From NCBI GenBank assembly GCA_029051085.1, contig JAIDLK010000004.1, forward strand, positions 1-16,710: a DNA stretch of 16,710 nt, read 5' to 3'. Below the pieces are notes generated by a model that was not told where the DNA came from, made no database searches, and worked only from the letters and a program-made list of their open reading frames with translations. The stretch is from Alphaproteobacteria bacterium (GTDB lineage Bacteria > Pseudomonadota > Alphaproteobacteria > Rs-D84). Made by a program: the position numbers and the translations under genes. Position 1 is the stretch's first letter; every line of letters begins with the position of its first letter. Of this stretch, positions 1-6,120 are shown in pieces.

Positions 1-85
1 ATTCGGTCGTACGTAGTATCATTCGTGTCATCATTTCGCAGCTCATTAGATTTACCCACTGATTCAATTTCATCGTGATGTCTAG

Positions 86-499
86 TTACGACTGAACCCA
101 GCGCGACATCGCATCGCCGATAATGGTTTCAGATGTCGGACGGATTATGTACGGCTCGGTCAATTTCGATTCCGGGTCAGGCTGTAACGCGCCGTCAATC
201 ATCTTTAGGCGATAGTGGGTGACAACCGCCGCCTCTTTTGCAAAGCCGGCGACATGTTCCGCCTCGCGGTTAAAGAAATCAATCGGTATTAACAACGGAA
301 AATTCGCGTTTAATACACCCTGGGCTTTGATACGGCGATCCATTTCATCACGCATCAATTCCCATATCGCCCAACCATAAGGCTTTATCGTCATGCAACC
401 GCGAACCGGGGCATTTTCCGCCAAATCAGCCGCAGTAATAAGATTCTGATACCATTCGCTGAAATTTTCGGCACGGGTCGGTGTTATTGCTGTCTTCAT
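86..499 (-). CDS. proS: Prolyl-tRNA synthetase, N-terminal part, interrupted by a premature stop near the window edge
   Basis: ProS charges tRNA-Pro with proline in the cytoplasm. The visible 137 residues match the class II catalytic core start of the shorter (archaeal/eukaryote-like) ProRS type: the N-terminal FSEWYQNLI segment, the GCMTIKPYGWAIWE stretch and the RPTSETIIGDAMSRWVQS stretch. The ATG at 499 overlaps the TGA of the upstream acyltransferase gene (ATGA, bases 496-499), implying translational coupling. The frame stops at TAA (86-88), where the family normally has Y-R-D-L-P. Read through, bases 1-85 still spell a ProRS-like sequence (N-Q-W-V-N, then R-T-T-E) with altered conserved residues, including the R-W-E of motif 2, which reads S-C-E. 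The rest of the gene lies off the window. Either the edge sequence is error-rich or the gene is decaying; I favour sequence error. Confidence 0.85.
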   Translation of the reverse strand: MKTAITPTRAENFSEWYQNLITAADLAENAPVRGCMTIKPYGWAIWELMRDEMDRRIKAQGVLNANFPLLIPIDFFNREAEHVAGFAKEAAVVTHYRLKMIDGALQPDPESKLTEPYIIRPTSETIIGDAMSRWVQS

Positions 500-1326
500 T
501 TTTTTATCTCTTTATCTTTTAATTCCATATATTTGTTCGAAACCATATCATGCAGTGTGGTCGCAATCTGCTTTCTGTCCATGCCCGCCAAAGGCGGCGG
601 CGGCAGGATTGTAATATCTACACGAAAACCACCGATAACCATTATATGAAACAGCTGAGAAAAGGCGCTGCGCTCGCGCGGGGCGCGGGGGCCCATATCC
701 TGCTTGGCATTATCAAAATATGCATAATGCGTCGCCATGTCCGTATCCGATATGGGACCACCGTCTTTTGAGCGATAGACGGTTACCATCGGCTGGACCG
801 CAACATTGGAATTTTCAACAAAGTTAAACAGTGTGCTTTTAAAATCCTTTACATATGCGCCGTTTGTTGTCGTACCTTCGGGAAATAAAAACATCGGATA
901 AGATACATGCTGAACCGCGCGCTGAACCACCGCCAGTGCATCACGCGCATGCGATGGGCGGCGGTCAACAAATATAACACCGAACTTTTTCGCAACCCAG
1001 CCGACAACGGGCCAGGATTCCAATTCTTTTTTTGCAACAAAACTGCCCCCAAAGGCAACAGGGAATGTAGCGATTTCAAATATGGATATATGGTTGGTAA
1101 TAACAAGCAAAGGACGATGCCCGACCAGATGCCCCCGGACACGGACACGAATGCCGGCCGTTTTTAACAGAAACCACATAAACACACGCATATACCATAC
1201 AGACGCACGACCACGCGGCAGCAAAATTATTATCGGCAACTGGCAAAATACCAAAATCCAGAACAGACCGAACTTAATCGCTGCAAGCGCTGTATTGAAT
1301 ATGTTTTGTTTGCGCACGCGGGCCAT
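496..1326 (-). CDS. plsC: 1-acyl-glycerol-3-phosphate-type acyltransferase (PlsC/OlsA family)
   Basis: A 276-residue membrane-bound acyltransferase that transfers an acyl chain to a lyso-lipid. An N-terminal hydrophobic segment (about residues 12-36) is followed by the PlsC motifs: N-H at 78-79, a G-V-I-F-V-D-R block near 116-122, and F-P-E-G-T at 148-152. The usual H-X4-D catalytic pair is H-X4-E here (H79, E84), a conservative variant. I chose the ATG at 1326 because GGAG lies 6-7 bases upstream and the preceding gene stops one base earlier; a longer frame from 1407 would run into that gene. It sits directly behind an OlsB-like gene, so it may be the OlsA partner that O-acylates lyso-ornithine lipid rather than (or as well as) the phosphatidic-acid PlsC. 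Substrate is inferred from context only. Confidence 0.88.
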   Translation of the reverse strand: MARVRKQNIFNTALAAIKFGLFWILVFCQLPIIILLPRGRASVWYMRVFMWFLLKTAGIRVRVRGHLVGHRPLLVITNHISIFEIATFPVAFGGSFVAKKELESWPVVGWVAKKFGVIFVDRRPSHARDALAVVQRAVQHVSYPMFLFPEGTTTNGAYVKDFKSTLFNFVENSNVAVQPMVTVYRSKDGGPISDTDMATHYAYFDNAKQDMGPRAPRERSAFSQLFHIMVIGGFRVDITILPPPPLAGMDRKQIATTLHDMVSNKYMELKDKEIKK

Positions 1327-1327
1327 T

Positions 1328-2293
1328 TTAATTCTCCGTATCCGCATCATCCTTGGAATCGTCACGGTATTCGGCATCGGCCGCATCTTCGCGAAGCAGG
1401 AATTCAATAAACGCCCCCATAACCTTTAACGGACCGGTTACAGGGAAAGAAACAATTTTACCAATCGTACGCATGGTGCCACCGGCGGTCGGGTCCTCCA
1501 TACCCGCCAGGGCGTTTTCCTTGCCCAGGAAGTGCTTTTGATATGCAGGCTCGATATCCTTGGTCTTTAATAAAACAAATACATCATACGAATTAAACGG
1601 CGCATCAATAAATACGCCACGACCAAAGCGCGCGCCCAGTCGCAAATATCCCTTTATAAGCGGGGTCATTTCACGGACGGCCATATCTTTGTCCACAAAC
1701 ACCTCCGGCAGGATATTCATCCGCGCCAGCTTTGGATTTACGCCATCTGCAAAATTATCGGTTATAACTGTCGGGCGCATGTTCAGCGGCGCCAGATGAT
1801 TATAATACAGGTATGATATCGCCTGGGCCGATGCCACCGGATTTTTTCCAACCCACGAGGCCACGCCGAATAAAATGGCAATCTTGCGCTTTACAATATA
1901 TTCGCCCAGGCCCGCCCACAGCATGCGCATTACCAGCGCGTTTTCACGATACTCGCGCGCAACACATGCACGTGACATTTCGGCAATGTTTCCACGCGCA
2001 CGCTTTATTTTTGCAAGATTAAATTCCGTTTCCGTATAAAAACCACCCATCTTTTCCGCGGCGGCACGATTTATAATGCGATATGTTCCCACAACACGAC
2101 CCGCGTGCAAAACAACCAAATATTCCGCATGACGGTCATAGTCGTCCCATTCCTCGCGCAGGGCCTGTTGCTCCGGGCTGGGGGTGGCACCCTCTTCCTC
2201 GATAAAAACATCATATCGCAGGGCACGAACCTGGCGGCGCTCTTCCTTGTTTCGCGCCAATCGAACCTCATAGTCACGGACTTTGATAGCCAT
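1328..2293 (-). CDS. olsB: GNAT-fold N-acyltransferase, OlsB-like (ornithine N-acyltransferase / hemolysin-like family)
   Basis: A 321-residue protein of the OlsB / Acetyltransf_5 group. The recognisable blocks are the ALRYDVFIEEEGA segment (about 24-36), the D-D-Y-D-x-H-A-E-Y-L-V-V block (50-61), V-G-T-Y-R (68-72) and the E-M-S-R-A-C-V-A-x-x-Y-R block (105-116). Family members move an acyl group from acyl-ACP to the alpha-amine of ornithine, the first step of phosphorus-free ornithine lipids. The protein is slightly longer than typical OlsB, with an acidic D/E-rich tail (about 300-321). AAGGA sits upstream of the ATG at 2293. The following acyltransferase gene begins one base after its stop, the arrangement expected for an olsBA pair. 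An acyltransferase with another acceptor cannot be excluded. Confidence 0.75.
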   Translation of the reverse strand: MAIKVRDYEVRLARNKEERRQVRALRYDVFIEEEGATPSPEQQALREEWDDYDRHAEYLVVLHAGRVVGTYRIINRAAAEKMGGFYTETEFNLAKIKRARGNIAEMSRACVAREYRENALVMRMLWAGLGEYIVKRKIAILFGVASWVGKNPVASAQAISYLYYNHLAPLNMRPTVITDNFADGVNPKLARMNILPEVFVDKDMAVREMTPLIKGYLRLGARFGRGVFIDAPFNSYDVFVLLKTKDIEPAYQKHFLGKENALAGMEDPTAGGTMRTIGKIVSFPVTGPLKVMGAFIEFLLREDAADAEYRDDSKDDADTEN

Positions 2294-2326
2294 TATATAT
2301 CCTTTATATATTTCCTATGTGGGAAG

Positions 2327-2353
2327 ATTATCAAAGAATCAACCTGTTCGCAA
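2327..2353 (-). promoter_or_regulatory. Weak candidate sigma70 promoter ahead of the olsB-like gene
   Basis: TTGCGA (2348-2353) and GATAAT (2327-2332) lie 15 bases apart on the minus strand in the 81-base gap between the mltB stop and the olsB-like start. The spacing is short, and there is no terminator hairpin after mltB, so read-through from upstream is equally likely. Confidence 0.25.
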
Positions 2354-2374
2354 TTATTATTATTTTTAACGATT

Positions 2375-3427
2375 TTATTGCTGTTTCAGCGCATCGGCCA
2401 ATGTGGCAACCGCAATCGCATACCAGTTGGAATTATTCCACTTTTTTATACGGTAAAAATTCGGATATGTTAAATATGCATGAATAACCGGACGCGGCGC
2501 AATATCGGTGTCCATATCGGCCTCAATCGGCGCATTGGCAGCATCTATTTCCGCCGTGTCCGCAACCAGCCCCGCCGTCATGGCAACCGATGGCAACGCA
2601 CCACCATCTGGCAAACTCACGCCCAACGCCGCCCATTCGTCCAAGCTTTTTTTCACGTCACCTTTTAGCATGGCCACATCAAAGTCTGCGGGAACAACGA
2701 CGGCGCGAACAATACGCTCGTTCGGATTCCAGCCCAGTTTGCTTAAATAATTTCCCGCACTGAACATCGCATCACCGACACTGCCGATTATGTCAATATG
2801 TCCGTCACCATTACCATCAACGCCATATGCCGCAAGTGTGGTCGGTATAAACTGAAAATGTCCCATTGCACCGGCCCAGCTGCCGCGAATCTGGGTAATA
2901 TCCAAATTATTATCATCGGCAATTTTCATCAGTGCCAGCAACTGGTTTCCAAAAAACGTCTCGCGACGGCCGTCGTACATTAACGTTAAAAATGCATCTC
3001 TTAGGTTATGGGCGGCCTTGTATTCGCCATAGTTTGATTCCAAGCCCCAGAACGCCAGAATAACATGCGACGGGACACCAAATTTATTTTCCACACGCGA
3101 CAGCATGGTCGGGTACTTTGCCCGCATCTTTTTTCCGTTGGCAATGCGCGCGGCACTTACCGTACGCGCCAGATACTGGTCCAATGTCAATTTAAATTCG
3201 GATTGGTTTTTATCACTGCGCACAATGGATGGTATAAACGCCGGATTGCGCAGCGTCGCCTTTATCGTGGCAGACGATATATTCTGGGCCGTTGCACGGG
3301 TGCGAACATTGTCCATTATGGCATCCCAGCGCTCCATATCAAATGTTCCGCGCTCGGCGCGCGCCGCAGCGCTTGAAAACAGCATCATAAACACTGCGCA
3401 AATGCGCAAAAGCTTTTTGGAATTCAT
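2375..3427 (-). CDS. mltB: Periplasmic lytic murein transglycosylase, MltB type (GH103/SLT_2)
   Basis: A 350-residue exported enzyme that cleaves the MurNAc-GlcNAc bond of peptidoglycan non-hydrolytically, giving 1,6-anhydro ends. It has a signal peptide (K-K start, hydrophobic core, A-R-A|E cleavage near residue 24) with no lipobox cysteine, so it is soluble and periplasmic rather than a lipoprotein. The catalytic glutamate is in F-W-G-L-E-S-N-Y-G (E130). The family block G-S-W-A-G-A-M-G follows at 182-189, here followed by H-F-Q-F rather than the usual Q-P-Q-F. An EF-hand-like D-G-N-G-D-G-H-I-D loop lies at 204-212, matching the calcium site of MltB. An acidic low-complexity insertion (about 283-313) precedes the C-terminal N-F-Y-R-I-x-x-W-N block. 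A strong GGAGGG precedes the ATG. It lies 22 bases after the barrel gene, so both are probably co-transcribed. Confidence 0.93.
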   Translation of the reverse strand: MNSKKLLRICAVFMMLFSSAAARAERGTFDMERWDAIMDNVRTRATAQNISSATIKATLRNPAFIPSIVRSDKNQSEFKLTLDQYLARTVSAARIANGKKMRAKYPTMLSRVENKFGVPSHVILAFWGLESNYGEYKAAHNLRDAFLTLMYDGRRETFFGNQLLALMKIADDNNLDITQIRGSWAGAMGHFQFIPTTLAAYGVDGNGDGHIDIIGSVGDAMFSAGNYLSKLGWNPNERIVRAVVVPADFDVAMLKGDVKKSLDEWAALGVSLPDGGALPSVAMTAGLVADTAEIDAANAPIEADMDTDIAPRPVIHAYLTYPNFYRIKKWNNSNWYAIAVATLADALKQQ

Positions 3428-3449
3428 TCCAAATCCCTCCGGTTAAAAA

Positions 3450-4985
3450 CTAAAATGCGTATTTGACACCCAAATGCAAACCGAAAGACTGCCATGTGGC
3501 TTCTTTCAAGGAATTGCTGACATGTTCCGTGTGCGCCGGAATAGTTACCAATTCCGGAACAAGAACCGTTGTCTGGCCCCCGGTCACAGGGTCAACAACG
3601 ATTTCTTCTATGAATATCGGGTTACCGTTCGCATCCAATGCAACATCAGTATACTCGGCTATATATAGTTTACCCGGTATTTTGCCAACATGGAACAGGT
3701 TTGTATCCACCTTCAGCGCCAGCTGCAGGCGATCGGACAGACGCATATTATATTCCATTTCAGCCGTGTATGAATATGCACCCTTGCTGCCCTCGTCAGT
3801 AAAGCTGGGGTTCTGCTGCCAGTCATCACGCATCGGCCATGTACCATCAGATGAATATTTTGGCAGCCCGAATTGAACATAAAAGCGCAGCTTGTCCGTT
3901 AATGTCATTTGCTTTTCAATCTCAAGCCCGACATAAAATCCACTCCAAGTAGTGTCATAAATATGCGTGGTCCCCTCAACAATAACAGGGCCGTCACCAC
4001 CAATTACAACACAATCGCCCGGCCCGACACCCCATGGGGTTGTCCCCATAGAAGAATCGTAATCGGTCATATGCAGGCCGCCTTCGGGCAATATAATCCC
4101 GGTTCCCGGCGCAACTACCGATGTATCGACAAGCTTTATATCCTCTGGCGACATACAAACCTGGTACAGGTCATCCGGCGCCTCAATCCCCTGGGGGAAT
4201 GCATAATAATTACCCGCCGCATCACCGAATACATAATCGCCCTTGGTTGTCAGCAACGGCAGGTAAATACCAGGATTGGGGTAATAGTGATCCGACATCT
4301 TCAGGTCATGCTTAAATATTTCATAACCGATGGACGGCGATAATTTCCAACCGCCGATATCCCATATATGATGGGCACCGATGCCAAATTTGAAATGATT
4401 TGACGTTCCCGTCTGGTTACCCATGGAAATCGTAAAAATCCCCTCGCTTGGATAAGAGCTGTCATACGGCTCAAGATCATAGTCCATGGATAAACCGCCA
4501 TGTTCCATCTTGCCATACGAATACTGGCCATAGACAAACATGTCAAAATCACGCAGTGAAAAGTTATGCTGGGCACCGACATTGATTTCATTGAACACCA
4601 TGTCGTCCCATTCCAATATGGAATTTACCCCGGTCTTGAATTCAAAATCAGCAAAACGTCGTGAATAGCCGGCGTAAATATTTGTCCCGCGCTCGGATTC
4701 CGCAGGTACCGCAACGCCATTGGTTGTCATCGTGCCATAACCGGTTGGAACAGCAGTGGACTGACGCGGGACCTGATAAGAAGTACTGCGCGTGCCGACA
4801 ACCTGTTTCTGGCCGGACGTTCCTACATATTTGGAATAGCCTTGCTGGCTATACTGCCCATATCCTACCTGGTTGGCATTCGGGCCGTTCGATGTCTGAT
4901 AATAAGACGGAACACCCTCGTTCGCAGCCATCGCCGCAAAAGGCATCAGAATCCCGGATAAAAATATATAAAATCTCGCTTTCAT
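3450..4985 (-). CDS. Outer-membrane beta-barrel protein, possibly omptin-like fold
   Basis: A 511-residue secreted protein. I chose the ATG at 4985 because it gives a clean signal peptide (K-A-R, hydrophobic core, A-M-A|A cleavage at residue 20) and lies about 15 bases below a strong promoter; longer frames from 5084 would include that promoter. Residues 21-95 are rich in Q/Y/G/S and T. The remainder alternates in the way of beta strands with aromatic ends and finishes in K-Y-A-F, the terminal phenylalanine expected by the BAM machinery. A roughly 110-residue insertion (about 230-340) holds the only two cysteines of the mature protein (277 and 325), a likely disulfide in a surface loop. By eye, D-Y-D (168-170) and D-G-T-W-P-M-R-D (380-387) resemble the omptin active-site loops, but the catalytic histidine position is threonine. 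Function unassigned. Confidence 0.8.
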   Translation of the reverse strand: MKARFYIFLSGILMPFAAMAANEGVPSYYQTSNGPNANQVGYGQYSQQGYSKYVGTSGQKQVVGTRSTSYQVPRQSTAVPTGYGTMTTNGVAVPAESERGTNIYAGYSRRFADFEFKTGVNSILEWDDMVFNEINVGAQHNFSLRDFDMFVYGQYSYGKMEHGGLSMDYDLEPYDSSYPSEGIFTISMGNQTGTSNHFKFGIGAHHIWDIGGWKLSPSIGYEIFKHDLKMSDHYYPNPGIYLPLLTTKGDYVFGDAAGNYYAFPQGIEAPDDLYQVCMSPEDIKLVDTSVVAPGTGIILPEGGLHMTDYDSSMGTTPWGVGPGDCVVIGGDGPVIVEGTTHIYDTTWSGFYVGLEIEKQMTLTDKLRFYVQFGLPKYSSDGTWPMRDDWQQNPSFTDEGSKGAYSYTAEMEYNMRLSDRLQLALKVDTNLFHVGKIPGKLYIAEYTDVALDANGNPIFIEEIVVDPVTGGQTTVLVPELVTIPAHTEHVSNSLKEATWQSFGLHLGVKYAF

Positions 4986-5006
4986 TCCATAAATCCGCAC
5001 GTGGTG

Positions 5007-5035
5007 ATTATAACACAATAATTTAAACCTTGCAA
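5007..5035 (-). promoter_or_regulatory. Strong sigma70-type promoter for the outer-membrane barrel gene
   Basis: TTGCAA (5030-5035), a 17-base spacer and a perfect TATAAT (5007-5012 on the minus strand), preceded by TGT, which makes an extended -10. The predicted start is G at 5000, leaving a 15-base leader before the ATG at 4985. Confidence 0.82.
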
Positions 5036-5057
5036 GAAATGCGTTGCGCGCTACAAT
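5030..5057 (+). promoter_or_regulatory. Divergent promoter for hemW sharing the same -35 box
   Basis: The self-complementary TTGCAA (5030-5035) is followed on the plus strand by 16 bases and TACAAT (5052-5057). The expected start falls at 5064-5065, i.e. on the A of the hemW ATG at 5065. No Shine-Dalgarno sequence lies upstream of that ATG. Confidence 0.65.
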
Positions 5058-5064
5058 GCCGCGT

Positions 5065-6117
5065 ATGAGTGCCCCACACAACATTTACATACATGTACCT
5101 TTTTGCGCTTCAAAGTGCAATTATTGCGCATTTTACTCCGCCGCAATAAAACCCGATTGGCAAAAATATGCAACCGAGATATGCAAGGAGCTGGACTATT
5201 GGGCCGAAAAACTGGGCCGGATAACTGTCCCAACAATATTCTTTGGGGGCGGAACGCCATCACTGATGCCGACGGAAGTCTTTTCTGAAATTCTGGAAAA
5301 AGCCAATTCCCGTTTTCATATTCCAAACAACGCCGAAATAACGATAGAGGCAAACCCCGGAACACTGGCTCCCACAAAGCTAAATGATTTTATTGCATTG
5401 GGGCTGAACCGCCTGTCGGTGGGCGCCCAATCGCTGGACGATACAAGACTGGCATTTCTGGGGCGGCGACACACCGCGGCGGATGCGCGCGCACTGCTGG
5501 CATTTGCCATAATGCGCAATATTCGTGTCAGTGCGGATTTTATATACGGTCTGCCGGGCGATACGGCGGCGACCGTTAAACAAATGTGCATGGATATAAA
5601 CAGCCTTGGGTTGAAGCATTGCTCACTATACGAGCTTACGATTGAGCCCCACACACCATTTGGAAAAATGAATTTAAAAATGCCTTCTAATACGGATATG
5701 GCGGAGATGTATTCGGCAATTTCCGAAACATTGGCCCTGTCACGGTATGAAGTATCAAACTATGCCGCCCCTGGACATGAATGCAGACATAATTTAAACA
5801 TATGGGACGGGGACGCCTATATCGGCATCGGGCGCGGGGCGGCCGGGCGCGTACTGCTTCAGGACACATGGTATGAACAAATGGGGGCCGGCGCAATATT
5901 TTCCCCGATATCAACAGAGGCGCGCGCCGCAGAAAAAATCATCACCGGAATGCGGACACGGCGCGGCGTCAAAATAACACCCGATGTAAAAGCGGCAATC
6001 AACTGGGACTGGGTTCAGCAAAACCCGTCCGCGGTCCGGCGCAACGACGACAGATTATGCGCAACCGATTCAGGTCTGTTGACTTTGGACAGTATGCTGG
6101 TAGAATTGATAAGGTAA
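5065..6117 (+). CDS. hemW: HemW-like radical SAM protein (heme chaperone; formerly oxygen-independent coproporphyrinogen oxidase-like)
   Basis: A 350-residue cytoplasmic radical SAM protein. The cluster motif C-x3-C-x2-C is at C14, C18, C21, followed by A-F; the F at position 23 replaces the fourth cysteine of true HemN, the hallmark of HemW. The SAM-binding F-F-G-G-G-T-P-S (60-67), the I-E-A-N-P-G-T block and the L-S-V-G-A-Q-S block are intact. HemW binds heme and delivers it to target proteins; HemN catalyses coproporphyrinogen III decarboxylation. I take ATG 5065 over TTG 5044 and ATG 5056 because the family begins a few residues before I-Y-I-H-V-P-F-C and because the promoter -10 box covers the upstream options. 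It is followed after three bases by the M13 peptidase gene. It is slightly shorter than E. coli HemW at the C-terminus. Confidence 0.9.
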   Translation: MSAPHNIYIHVPFCASKCNYCAFYSAAIKPDWQKYATEICKELDYWAEKLGRITVPTIFFGGGTPSLMPTEVFSEILEKANSRFHIPNNAEITIEANPGTLAPTKLNDFIALGLNRLSVGAQSLDDTRLAFLGRRHTAADARALLAFAIMRNIRVSADFIYGLPGDTAATVKQMCMDINSLGLKHCSLYELTIEPHTPFGKMNLKMPSNTDMAEMYSAISETLALSRYEVSNYAAPGHECRHNLNIWDGDAYIGIGRGAAGRVLLQDTWYEQMGAGAIFSPISTEARAAEKIITGMRTRRGVKITPDVKAAINWDWVQQNPSAVRRNDDRLCATDSGLLTLDSMLVELIR

Positions 6118-6120
6118 AAA

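Noticed and set aside
1327..1407. Extended start of the PlsC-family protein at 1407
   Set aside because: It would overlap the end of the OlsB-like gene with a basic, non-family sequence; ATG 1326 has GGAG and the expected N-terminus.
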